Shown here in pieces: positions 1 through 11,945 of a stretch of 64,000 bases of DNA; the first letter of the stretch is position 1, and every line of letters starts with the position of its first letter. The DNA comes from Mayamaea pseudoterrestris (taxonomy: Eukaryota > Bacillariophyta > Bacillariophyceae > Sellaphorales > Sellaphoraceae). A model generated the notes under the pieces. That model worked only from the letters and a program-made list of their open reading frames with translations. It ran no database searches and was not told where the DNA came from. The position numbers were made by a program, and so were the translations under genes. The DNA is taken from positions 1 to 64,000 of the forward strand of contig BROI01000023.1 of NCBI GenBank assembly GCA_027923505.1, in the 5' to 3' direction.

Positions 1-3000
1 ATGATGTTGGCACCATTCTGGTGTAATTTGGGCACCTACAGGGCTTGCAGTAGGGGCGTTTGAATGTCATGGCATCTGCGGGCTGAGACTGGTGACAAGT
101 TGTCACCAAATACATTGCCATCCCCTGAGACACTAGCCAAGCCTACCACCCTGTAGCGCAGCTGGAATAATGATGTTGGCACCATTCTTGTGCAATTTGG
201 GCACCTAAAGGGCTTGCTGTAGGGGCGTTTGAATGTCATGGCATCCGTGGGCTTAGACTGGTGACAAGTTGTCACCAAATACATTGCCATCCCCTGAGAC
301 ACCAGCCAAGCCTACCATTTTGTAGCGCAGCCTGGAAAATGATGTTGGCACCATTCTGGTGTATTTTGGGCACCTACAGGGCTTGCTGTAGGGGCGTTTG
401 AATGTCATGGCATCTGCAGGCTGAGACTGGTGACAAGTTGTCACCAAATACATTGCCATCCCCTGAGACACCAGCCAAGCCTACCATCTTGTAGTACAGC
501 TGGAATAATGATGTTGGCACCATTCTGGTGCAATTTGGGCACCTAGAGGGCTTGCTGTAGGGGCATTTGAATGTCATGGCATCTGTGGGCTGAGACTGGT
601 GACAAGTTGTCACCAAATACATTGCCATCCCCTGAGACACCAGCCAAGCCTACCATCTTGCCGCGCAGCCCGAAGAATGATGTTGGCACCATTCTGGTGT
701 AATTTGGGCACCTACAGAGCTTGCTGTAGGGGCATTTGAATGTCATGGCATCTGTGGGCTGAGACTGGTGACAAGTTGTCACCAAATACATTGCCATCCC
801 CTGAGACACCAGCCAAGCCTACCATCTTGTATCGCAGCCGGAATAATGAAGTTGGCACCATTCTGGTGTAATTTGGGCACCTACAGGGCTTGCTGTAGGG
901 ACATTTGAATGTCATGGCATCTGCGGGCTGAGACTGGTGACAAGTTGTCACCAAATACATTGCCATCCCCTGAGACACCAGCCAAGCCTACCATCTTGTA
1001 GCGCAGCCCCAAAAATGATGTTGGCACCATTCTGGTGTAATTTGGGCACCTACAGGGCTTGCTGTAGGGGCGTTTGAATGTCATGGCATCTGCGGGCTGA
1101 GACTGGTGACAAGTTGTCACCAAATACATTGCCATCCCCTGAGACACCAGCCAAGCCTACCATCCTGTAGCGCAGCCTGGAAAATGATGTTGGCACCATT
1201 CTGGTGTAATTTGGGCACCTACAGGGCTTGCTGTAGGGGCGTTTGAATGTCATGGCATCTGCAGGCTGAGACTGGTGACAAGTTGTCACCAAATACATTG
1301 CCATCCCCTGAGACACCAGCCAAGCCTACCATCTTGTAGCGCAGCTGGAATAATGATGTTGGCACCATTCTGGTGTAATTTGGGCACCTACAGGGCTTGC
1401 TGTAGGGACGTTAGAATGTCATGGCAACTGCAGGCTGAGACTGGTGACAAGTTGTCACCAAATACATTGCCATCCCCTGAGACACCAGCCAAGCCTACCA
1501 TCTTGTAGCGCAGCCCAAAAAAGATGTTGGCACCATTCTGGTGTAATTTGGGCACCTACAGGGCTTGCTGTAGGGGCGTTTGAATGTCATGGCATCTGCG
1601 GGCTGAGACTGGTGACAAGTTGTCACCAAATACATTGCCATCCCCTGAGACACCAACCAAGCCTACCATCTTGTAGCGCAGCCTCAATAATGATGTTGGC
1701 ACCATTCTGGTGTAATTTGGGCACCTACAGGGCTTGCTGTAGGGGCGTTTGAATGTCATGGCATCTGCGGGCTGAGACTGGTGACAAGTTGTCACCAAAT
1801 ACATTGCCATCCCCTGAGACACCAGCCAAGCCTACCATCTTGTAGCGCAGCTGGAAAAATGATGTTGGCACCATTCTGGTGTAATTTGGGCACCTACAGG
1901 GCTTGCTGTAGGGGCGTTTGAATGTCATGGCATCTGCGGGCTGAGACTGGTGACAAGTTGTCACCAAATACATTGCCATCCCCTGAGACACCAGCCAAGC
2001 CTACCATCCTGTAGCGCAGCTATAATAATGATGTTGGCACCATTCTGGTGTAATTTGGGCACCTACAGGGCTTGCTGTAGGGGCGTTTGAATGTCATGGC
2101 ATCTGCGGGCTGAGACTGGTGACAAGTTGTCACCAAATACATTGCCATCCCCTGAGACACCAGCCAAGCCTACCATCTTGTAGCGCAGCCTCAAAAATGA
2201 TGTTGGCACCATTCTGGTGTAATTTGGGCACCTACAGGGCTTGCTGTAGGGGCGTTTGAATGTCATGGCATCTGCGGGCTGAGACTGGTGACAAGTTGTC
2301 ACCAAATACATTGCCATCCCCTGAGACACCAACCAAGCCTACCATCTTGTAGCGCAGCTAGAATAATGATGTTGGCACCATTCTGGTGTAATTTGGGCAC
2401 CTACAGGGCTTGCTGTAGGGGCGTTTGAATGTCATGGCATCTGCGGGCTGAGACTGGTGACAAGTTGTCACCAAATACATTGCCATCCCCTGAGACACCA
2501 GCCAAGCCTACCATCTTGTAGCGCAGCCCAAAAAATGATGTTGGCACCATTCTGGTGTAATTTGGGCACCTACAGGGCTTGCTGTAGGGGCGTTTGAATG
2601 TCATGGCATCTGTGGGCTGAGACTGGTGACAAGTTGTCACCAAATACATTGCCATCCCCTGAGACACCAACCAAGCCTACCATCTTGTAGCGCAGCCCAA
2701 AAAATGATGTTGGCACCATTCTGGTGTAATTTGGGCACCTACAGGGCTTGCTGTAGGGGCGTTTGAATGTCATGGCATCTGCGGGCTGAGACTGGTGACA
2801 AGTTGTCACCAAATACATTGCCATCCCCTGAGACACCAGCCAAGCCTACCATCCTGTAGCGCAGCCTGGAAAATGATGTTGGCACCATTCTGGTGTAATT
2901 TGGGCACCTACAGGGCTTGCTGTAGGGGCGTTTGAATGTCATGGCATCTGCGGGCTGAGACTGGTGACAAGTTGTCACCAAATACATTGCCATCCCCTGA

Positions 3001-3788
3001 GACACCAGCCAAGCCTACCATCCTGTAGCGCAGCCCAAAAACCGATGTTGGCACCATTCTGGTGTAATTTGGGCACCTACAGGGCTTGCTGTAGGTGCGT
3101 TTGAATGCCATGGCATCTGTGGGCTGAGACTGGTGACAAGTTGTCACCAAATACATTGCCATCCCCTGAGACACCAGCCAAGCCTACCATCTTGTAGCGC
3201 AGCCCAAAAAATGATGTTGTCACCATTCTGGTGTAATTTGGGCACCTACAGGGCTTGCTGTAGGGGCGTTTGAATGTCATGGCATCTGCGGGCTGAGACT
3301 GGTGACAAGTTGTCACCAAATACATTGCCATCCCCTGAGACACCAGCCAAGCCTACCATCCTGTAGCGCAGCTGGAATAATGATGTTGGCACCATTCTGG
3401 TGCAATTTGGGCACCTAGAGGGCTTGCTGTAGGGGCGTTTGAATGTCATGGCATCCGTGGGCTAAGACTGGTGACAAGTTGTCACCAAATACATTGCCAT
3501 CCCCTGAGACACCAGCCAAGCCTACCATCTTGTAGCGTAGCCAGAATTATGATGTTGGCACCATTCTGGTGTATTTTGGGCACCTACAGGGCTTGCTGTA
3601 GGGGCGTTTGAATGTCATGGCATCTGCGGGCTGAGACTGGTGACAAGTTGTCACCAAATACATTGCCATCCCCTGAGACACCAGCCAAGCCTACCATCCT
3701 GTAGCGCAGCCTCAAAAATGATGATGGCACCATTCTGGTGTAATTTGGGCACCTATAGGGCTTGCTGTAGGGGCGTTTTGAATGTCAT

Positions 3789-6175
3789 GGCATCTGCGGG
3801 CTGAGACTGGTGACAAGTTGTCACCAAATACATTGCCATCCCCTGAGACACTAGCCAAGCCTGCCATCTTGTAGCGCAGCCCAAAAAATGATGTTGGCAC
3901 CATTCTGGTGTATTTTGGGCACCTACAGGGCTTGCTGTAGGGGCGTTTGAATGTCATGGCATCTGTGGGCTGAGACTGGTGACAAGTTGTCACCAAATAC
4001 ATTGCCATCCCCTGAGACACCAGCCAAGCCTACCATCCTGTAACGCAGCTGGAATAATGATGTTGGCACCATTCTGGTGTAATTTGGGCACCTACAGGGC
4101 TTGCTGTAGGGGCGTTTGAATGTCATGGCATCTGCGGGCTGAGACTGGTGACAAGTTGTCACCAAATACATTGCCATCCCCTGAGACACCAGCCAAGCCT
4201 ACCATCCTGTAGCGCAGCCGGAAAAATGATGTTGGCACCATTCTGGTGTAATTTGGGCACCTACAGGGCTTGCTGTAGGGGCATTTGAATGTCATGGCAT
4301 CTGCGGGCTGAGACTGGTGACAAGTTGTCACCAAATACATTGCCATCCCCTGAGACACCAACCAAGCCTACCATCCTGTAGCGCAGCTGGAATAATGATG
4401 TTGGCACCATTCTGGTGTAATTTGGGCACCTACAGGGCTTGCTGTAGGGGCGTTTGAATGTCATGGCATCTGCGGGCTGAGACTGGTGACAAGTTGTCAC
4501 CAAATACATTGCCATCCCCTGAGACACCAGCCAAGCCTACCATCTTGTAGCGCAGCTGGAATAATGATGTTGGTACCATTCTGGTGTAATTTGGGCACCT
4601 ACAGGGCTTGCTGTAGGGGCGTTTGAATGTCATGGCATCTGCGGGCTGAGACTGGTGACAAGTTGTCACCAAATACATTGCCATCCCCTGAGACACCAGC
4701 CAAGCCTACCATCCTGTAGCGCAGCTGGAATAATGATGTTGGCACCATTCTGGTGTAATTTGGGCACTTACAGGGCTTGCTGTAGGGGCGTTTGAATCTC
4801 GTGGCATCTGCGGGCTGTGACTGGTGACAAGTTGTCACCAAATACATTGCCATCCCCTGAGACACCAACCAAGCCTACCATCCTGTAGCGCAGCCCCAAA
4901 AATGATGTTGGCACCATTCTGGTGTATTTTGGGCACCTACAGGGCTTGCTGTAGGGGCGTTTGAATGTCATGGCATCTGCGGGCTGAGACTGGTGACAAG
5001 TTGTCACCAAATACATTGCCATCCCCTGAGACACCAACCAAGCCTACCATCTTGTAGCGCAGCCCAAGAAAAGATGTTAAAGCCATTATGGTGTAATTTG
5101 GGCACCTATGGGGTTTGCTGTAGGGGCGTTTGAATGTCATGGCATCTGCGAGTTGAGACTGCCGACAAGTTGTCACCAAATGCATTGAGATCCCCTGAGA
5201 CACCAGCCAAGCCTACCAACTTGTAGCGCAGCTGGAATAATGATGTTGGCACCATTCTGGTGTATTTTGGGCACCTACAGGGCTTGCTGTAGGGGCGTTT
5301 GAATGTCATGGCATCTGCGGGCTGAGACTGGTGACAGTCAGCAAATACATTGCCATCCACTGAGACACCATCCAAGCCTACCATCTTGTAGCGCAGCTAG
5401 TATAATGATGTAGGCACCATTCTGATGTAATTTGGGCACTTACAGGGCTTGCTGTAGGGGCGTTTGAATGTCATGGCATCTGCGGGCTGAGACTGGTGAC
5501 AAGTTGTCACCAAATACATTGCCATCCCCTGAGACACCAACCAAGCCTACCATCTTGTAGCGCAGCTGGAATAATGATGTTGGCACCATTCTGGTGTAAT
5601 TTGGGCACCTACAGGGCTTGCTGTAGGGGCGTTTGAATGTCATGGCATCGGCGGGTAAAGACTGGTGACAAGTTGTCACCAGATACATTGCCATCCCCTG
5701 AGACACCAACCAAGCCTACCATCTTGTAGCGCAGCTGGAATAATGATGTTGACACCATTCTGGTGTAATTTGGGCACCTACAGGGCTTGATGTAGGGGCG
5801 TTTGAATGTCATGGCATCTGCGGGCTGAGACTGGTGACAAGTTGTCACCAAATACATTGCCATCCCCTGGGACACCAGCCAAGCCTACCATCTGGTAGCG
5901 CAGCCCAAAAAATGATGTTGGCACCATTCTGGTGTAGTTTGGGCACCTACAGGGCTTGCTGTAGGGGCGTTTGAATGTCATGGCATCTGCGGGCTGAGAC
6001 TGCTGACAAGTTGTCACCAAATACATTGCCATCCCCTGAGACACCAGCCAAGCCTACCATCTTGTAGCGCAGCCCAAAAAATGATGTTGGCACCATTCTG
6101 ATGTATTTTGGGCATCTACAGGGCTTGCTGTATGGGCGTTTGAATGTCATGGCTTTTACGGGATGAGACTGGTGA
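3789..6175. repeat. 2387-bp duplicated satellite block, copy A
   Basis: This block is followed immediately by a second copy (6176-8562) with the same order of monomer variants, including unusual ones: a monomer with GTGACAGTCAGC, one with TTAAAGCCATTATGG and one with a TTTTACGGGATGAG end. Every translated frame compared between the two copies was identical. The junction GGTGA/GGCATCTG is out of register with the 169-bp period, which fixes the breakpoint. 2387 bp is 14 monomers plus 21 bp, so the event was not a simple in-register slip. Confidence 0.93.
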
Positions 6176-8562
6176 GGCATCTGCGGGCTGAGACTGGTGA
6201 CAAGTTGTCACCAAATACATTGCCATCCCCTGAGACACTAGCCAAGCCTGCCATCTTGTAGCGCAGCCCAAAAAATGATGTTGGCACCATTCTGGTGTAT
6301 TTTGGGCACCTACAGGGCTTGCTGTAGGGGCGTTTGAATGTCATGGCATCTGTGGGCTGAGACTGGTGACAAGTTGTCACCAAATACATTGCCATCCCCT
6401 GAGACACCAGCCAAGCCTACCATCCTGTAACGCAGCTGGAATAATGATGTTGGCACCATTCTGGTGTAATTTGGGCACCTACAGGGCTTGCTGTAGGGGC
6501 GTTTGAATGTCATGGCATCTGCGGGCTGAGACTGGTGACAAGTTGTCACCAAATACATTGCCATCCCCTGAGACACCAGCCAAGCCTACCATCCTGTAGC
6601 GCAGCCGGAAAAATGATGTTGGCACCATTCTGGTGTAATTTGGGCACCTACAGGGCTTGCTGTAGGGGCATTTGAATGTCATGGCATCTGCGGGCTGAGA
6701 CTGGTGACAAGTTGTCACCAAATACATTGCCATCCCCTGAGACACCAACCAAGCCTACCATCCTGTAGCGCAGCTGGAATAATGATGTTGGCACCATTCT
6801 GGTGTAATTTGGGCACCTACAGGGCTTGCTGTAGGGGCGTTTGAATGTCATGGCATCTGCGGGCTGAGACTGGTGACAAGTTGTCACCAAATACATTGCC
6901 ATCCCCTGAGACACCAGCCAAGCCTACCATCTTGTAGCGCAGCTGGAATAATGATGTTGGTACCATTCTGGTGTAATTTGGGCACCTACAGGGCTTGCTG
7001 TAGGGGCGTTTGAATGTCATGGCATCTGCGGGCTGAGACTGGTGACAAGTTGTCACCAAATACATTGCCATCCCCTGAGACACCAGCCAAGCCTACCATC
7101 CTGTAGCGCAGCTGGAATAATGATGTTGGCACCATTCTGGTGTAATTTGGGCACTTACAGGGCTTGCTGTAGGGGCGTTTGAATCTCGTGGCATCTGCGG
7201 GCTGTGACTGGTGACAAGTTGTCACCAAATACATTGCCATCCCCTGAGACACCAACCAAGCCTACCATCCTGTAGCGCAGCCCCAAAAATGATGTTGGCA
7301 CCATTCTGGTGTATTTTGGGCACCTACAGGGCTTGCTGTAGGGGCGTTTGAATGTCATGGCATCTGCGGGCTGAGACTGGTGACAAGTTGTCACCAAATA
7401 CATTGCCATCCCCTGAGACACCAACCAAGCCTACCATCTTGTAGCGCAGCCCAAGAAAAGATGTTAAAGCCATTATGGTGTAATTTGGGCACCTATGGGG
7501 TTTGCTGTAGGGGCGTTTGAATGTCATGGCATCTGCGAGTTGAGACTGCCGACAAGTTGTCACCAAATGCATTGAGATCCCCTGAGACACCAGCCAAGCC
7601 TACCAACTTGTAGCGCAGCTGGAATAATGATGTTGGCACCATTCTGGTGTATTTTGGGCACCTACAGGGCTTGCTGTAGGGGCGTTTGAATGTCATGGCA
7701 TCTGCGGGCTGAGACTGGTGACAGTCAGCAAATACATTGCCATCCACTGAGACACCATCCAAGCCTACCATCTTGTAGCGCAGCTAGTATAATGATGTAG
7801 GCACCATTCTGATGTAATTTGGGCACTTACAGGGCTTGCTGTAGGGGCGTTTGAATGTCATGGCATCTGCGGGCTGAGACTGGTGACAAGTTGTCACCAA
7901 ATACATTGCCATCCCCTGAGACACCAACCAAGCCTACCATCTTGTAGCGCAGCTGGAATAATGATGTTGGCACCATTCTGGTGTAATTTGGGCACCTACA
8001 GGGCTTGCTGTAGGGGCGTTTGAATGTCATGGCATCGGCGGGTAAAGACTGGTGACAAGTTGTCACCAGATACATTGCCATCCCCTGAGACACCAACCAA
8101 GCCTACCATCTTGTAGCGCAGCTGGAATAATGATGTTGACACCATTCTGGTGTAATTTGGGCACCTACAGGGCTTGATGTAGGGGCGTTTGAATGTCATG
8201 GCATCTGCGGGCTGAGACTGGTGACAAGTTGTCACCAAATACATTGCCATCCCCTGGGACACCAGCCAAGCCTACCATCTGGTAGCGCAGCCCAAAAAAT
8301 GATGTTGGCACCATTCTGGTGTAGTTTGGGCACCTACAGGGCTTGCTGTAGGGGCGTTTGAATGTCATGGCATCTGCGGGCTGAGACTGCTGACAAGTTG
8401 TCACCAAATACATTGCCATCCCCTGAGACACCAGCCAAGCCTACCATCTTGTAGCGCAGCCCAAAAAATGATGTTGGCACCATTCTGATGTATTTTGGGC
8501 ATCTACAGGGCTTGCTGTATGGGCGTTTGAATGTCATGGCTTTTACGGGATGAGACTGGTGA
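6176..8562. repeat. 2387-bp duplicated satellite block, copy B
   Basis: Second copy of the block at 3789-6175. It ends with the same TTTTACGGGATGAGACTGGTGA sequence as copy A, after which unique sequence (GAACTTCACAC) begins. Near-identity means either a very recent duplication or gene-conversion event, or an assembly duplication. Confidence 0.93.
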
Positions 8563-8798
8563 GAACTTCACACATAGACTGTCGAACAGTTGTGCCAACA
8601 ATTAAGGAGGTAAGTGATGGCTCTCTGAGAGCATACTCTTAAAGTATAGCAATGTGTTTGGGATAGCTAACATGTTTATATAATTAGGGGTCATTGCATG
8701 CACCACAACCATGACATCATCTAAGTCGCAGCTGCAGTCCAAGTATTGTCGTGAGATATGTCCGGATATATCCTACTGCAACCTACTCCATTGTATTA
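8563..8798. other. Array-edge spacer with a dispersed module
   Basis: Non-coding sequence between two satellites. About 8610-8680 (GATGGCTCTCTGAG followed by AATGTGTTTGGGATAG) reappears in diverged form at about 10021-10090, so it belongs to a dispersed or formerly tandem repeat unit. No gene seen. Confidence 0.6.
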
Positions 8799-9835
8799 CA
8801 GTGTGTGGCCTTCAACAACTACCCCCACTAATCTTGTTCCATGAGTTCTGTTCTGGCTATGCTTAAGGACACATATTCAATAAGATTGGTGCATAACAAT
8901 CATTCCTGGCTCACATGTAGCATCAGTTGTTGGGAAGGGCAAAGATCATCACAGTAACCAGCTCCTTGGTGCTACAGTGTGTGGCCTTCAAAGACTACCC
9001 CCAATAGTCTTGTTCCATGAATCCTGTTCTTGCTATCCTTGAAGCCACATATGCGGTGAGATTGGTGCATAACAGTCACTCCCAGCTCACGTGTAGCATC
9101 ACTTGTTTGGGAGGGCAGAGGTCCACACAGTAACCAGCTCCATGGTGCTACAGTGTGTGGCCTTCAAGGACTACCCTTAAAATTATTGTTCCATGAATTC
9201 TGTTTGGGCTATGCTTAAGAACACGTAGGTCATGAGATTGGTGCATAACAGTCATTCCCAGCTCATGTGTAGCATCAGTTGTTTGGGAGGGCAAAGATCC
9301 ACACAGTAACCAGCTACACGGTGCTACAGTGTGTGGCCTTCAACGCCTACCCCCAATAGTCTTGTTCCATGAAGTCTGTTCTGGCTATCCTTGAAGACAC
9401 TTATGCGGTGAGATTGGTGTATAACAGTCACTCCCAGCTCACGTGTAGCATCAGTTGTTTGGGAGTGCAAAGATCCACACAGTAACCACCTAGACGGTGC
9501 TACATGTGTGGCCTTCAACGACTACCCCCAATAGTCTTGATCCATGAATTCTGATGTGGCTATCCTTGGGGATACATTTGCAATGAGATTGGTGGATAAC
9601 AATCATACCTGGCACACGTGTAGCATCAGTTGTTGGGGAGGGCAAAGATCCACACAGTAGCCAGCTACACGGTGCTACAGTGTGTGGCCTTCAAAGACTA
9701 CCCCCAATAGTCTTGTTCCATGAAGTCTGTTCTGGCTATCCTTGGGGACACGTATGCGGTGAGATTGGTGCATAACAGTCACTCTCAGCTCACATGTAGC
9801 ATCAGTTGTTTGGGAGGGCAGACGTCCACACTTTA
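8799..9835. repeat. 176-bp tandem repeat (about 6 copies)
   Basis: The anchor CAGTGTGTGGCCTTCAA recurs at 8799, 8975, 9151, 9327, 9503 (one base lost) and 9678, a period of 176 bp. Copies share GATTGGTGCATAACA and GTGTAGCATCAGTTGTT segments and differ by roughly 5-10 percent by eye, so they are older or less homogenised than the 169-bp array. There is no convincing coding potential. Confidence 0.92.
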
Positions 9836-10300
9836 AACATATTCACGGGGCGGGGAGGTGCGGTGGTAGGATCAATGGTTTCGCAACGCCTGAACAGACT
9901 TTTGTGCACTCCGTGCACACAAACGTGGTAAGAACAACACTGGCCTTCAAAGCAACAATTTAAAGGGTCAGTGCCAAATATGGAACAGAAGGAGAGGCTA
10001 GAGACTGCAGTAATTGAGTGGTAATTGATGGCTCTCTGAGTGCATAATTCTAAAGTAAAACAATGTGTTTGGGATAGGTAACATGGTCATAGTCTTTTTA
10101 ATTAATGTTGTGAAGCATGTCCAGATAAACACATCCGCGGGGCGGGGAGGTGGTACAAGCTTGTAGGATCAATGGCTTCACAAAGCCTGCAGTGACTTTT
10201 GCGTGCACCTCATGCACAAACAAACCCTGCCAAGCAGTGAACAGTAAAATTGACACTGGCCTTCAAAGCAATCATTTGATGGGTTATGCCAACATCTCTC
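9836..10300. repeat. Two-copy module (about 290-bp spacing)
   Basis: CGGGGCGGGGAGGTG followed by GTAGGATCAATGG, a TGCACxxxxTGCACA stretch and CACTGGCCTTCAAAGCAA occurs at about 9847-9960 and again at about 10137-10275. Between the copies lies the diverged copy of the 8610-8680 module. The arrangement suggests remnants of a longer tandem unit. Short frames here are repeat-derived and not supported as genes. Confidence 0.7.
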
Positions 10301-10304
10301 TACT

Positions 10305-10915
10305 AACTCTGTCAACTTCTAGCTATCAAGTTATACCTCTGGTCGTTGGAGTGGGTTATGGCAGCCACTGACTGTGGACAAGCCTGGGGCCACAAAATTC
10401 AGGCAGTCCTACTGGCAAAACATGGAAAACTAGGTGGGCTAATGATGAATGCACTGCACTTTCAAAATCATGAAACAATGCCTGTCAACTGCTAGCTATC
10501 AAGTTATACCCTCTCTGGCCAATGGAGTGGGTCATGGCAGCCAGCTACTGTGGACAAGCCTGGGGTCACGAATTCAGGCAGTCCTACTGGCAGAACATGG
10601 AAACTAGATGGGCTAGTGATGAATGCATTCCACTTTCTACATCATGAAACAATGCCTGTCAACTGCCAGCTATCAAGTTATACCTCTCTGGCCGTTGGAG
10701 TGGGTTTATGGCAGCCAGCTACTGAGGACAAGCCTGGGGCCACGTAATTCAGGCAGTCCTACGGGCAGAACTTGGAGACAAGATGGACTAGCAATGAATG
10801 CATTGCACTTTTTACATAATGATACAATGCCTGTCAACTGCCAGCTATCAAATTATACCTCTCTGGCCGTTGGAGTGGGTCATGGCAGCCAGCAACTGTG
10901 GACAAGCCTGGGAAA
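10305..10915. repeat. 175-bp tandem repeat (about 3.5 copies)
   Basis: The motif GAGTGGGT followed by ATGGCAGCCA recurs at about 10349, 10525, 10698 and 10873, a spacing of 173-176 bp. Each copy also carries AGGCAGTCCTAC, ATGAATGCA and GCCTGTCAACTGC. The array runs directly into decayed 169-bp-type monomers at about 10915. Confidence 0.88.
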
Positions 10916-11340
10916 TCTCACCAGTCACATTGCCGCAAACTGAGACACCAGCCAGGCATACCGCCTTGAAACGCAGCCTGAATAATGATGTTGGCAGCAT
11001 TATTGTGTGATTTGCGCATATTCATGGCACCATTCTTGTGTGATTTGGTGTATACATGGCTCAATGTATGGACATTTGCATGCCATGGCATCTGTTGGCT
11101 GAGACTGGTGCAAAGTTATCACCAGTCACATTGCAGTCTCCTGAGGCATCAGCTGGGCATACCACCATGCAACGCAGATGGAATTTCAATGTTGGCAGCT
11201 TTCTCATGCCTCCTGGTTATGGACATGGCCCACCAAATGGACGTCCGAATGTCATGGCCCCTGCCAGTGGGGCTTGGTTATAACTTCTCTGAAATCACAT
11301 TGCAATTGTGTGGGGCACCAGCTAGGCTTTCCTCCTTATG
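10910..11340. repeat. Diverged relatives of the 169-bp satellite
   Basis: About 2.5 degenerate monomers. GAGACACCAGCCAGGCATACC, CGCAGCCTGAATAATGATG, GGCATCTGTTGGCTGAGACT and TGAGGCATCAGCTGGGCATAC align in order with the 169-bp monomer, but substitutions and length changes are many. They lie 2.3 kb outside the homogeneous array, as expected when monomers escape homogenisation. Confidence 0.85.
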
Positions 11341-11945
11341 GTGAAACATCTCATAGAGTAGATACTTTGGTACACAACAACTGCTACTTGGAATAGTAGT
11401 CGCTACTGCCGGTAGTATCCCATTGTACCGGTACAGTACGGTAGATCGTGACTCATTGAATTATCAAATACGTGTCAAAAAGAACAAGTAATATTGCCCC
11501 AGGACATGAATCAGTTGAAGCTAGTCACGCGGACATTGTAGACGACGAAGGCACTCCACGGATGCGTCACTTTGACATAAAGCCAAATTCTGCGACTGAC
11601 GTTTCACGGAATAACTCCTCATGGATCGTAATCTTGCCAGCGCATCAGACTGCTGTCATATTGCATGTATTCATTGCACTTGCACGCTTAACGAACTCAC
11701 GGGAGTTACTCGAAGAGAATTCGGCGCGGATGAACTTTCGTCCACACGTCGACCCGGGTTCCCGAGATCTTGAAGCAGCCGCTCGCCTCGCAAACCTCAC
11801 AATCCATCATCACGCCGCCGCGCAGTTGCATCCGATTCAGGGACAGAGTCACTGCTAGTGCAGTTATTGCGCTGACCAGTCATTCACTCATCTAAAGCAA
11901 TCATTCCATCGTTATATATTTACTTATTTGTAGTAGATCAACATC
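11341..11945. other. Intergenic, upstream of the phosphatase gene
   Basis: No supported gene. A 128-codon frame (11472-11858) begins with GTG, has no recognisable domain and is not credited. GTACCGGTAC (11425-11434) is a perfect palindrome, one of several TACCGGTA sites in the window. An AT-rich stretch with TATATATTTAC lies about 30-40 bp before the ATG at 11946. Confidence 0.5.

Larger units (their letters stand above)
1..8562. repeat. 169-bp satellite array (about 50 monomers)
   Basis: Head-to-tail monomers recur every 169 bp from the first base of the window, so the array continues beyond the left edge. Monomers differ by a few substitutions and rare small indels, and the region next to GCGCAGC is the most variable part. 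Each monomer carries three dyads, seen at 349-361, 373-392 and, one monomer earlier, 90-108. 169 is not a multiple of three, so the many overlapping minus-strand 88-residue frames read the same DNA in two frames and are not credible genes. The array stops abruptly at 8562/8563. The monomer length is close to one nucleosome plus linker, as in many centromeric or heterochromatic satellites; that role is inference. Confidence 0.97.

Noticed and set aside
36-8537. Dozens of overlapping minus-strand 88-89-residue frames in the satellite
   Set aside because: They recur with the 169-bp period, which is not a multiple of three, so each frame reads the same DNA twice in different phases. Openness follows from the repeat, not from coding selection.
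1-8562. CRISPR-like array
   Set aside because: Repeats are long, contiguous and without unique spacers, and the context is eukaryotic.
10150-11396. Several plus-strand frames of 60-120 codons
   Set aside because: All fall in the 175-bp repeats or decayed satellite and repeat the same peptide text.
11472-11858. 128-codon frame upstream of the phosphatase
   Set aside because: It begins with GTG, has no recognisable domain, and its first ATG leaves a short product.
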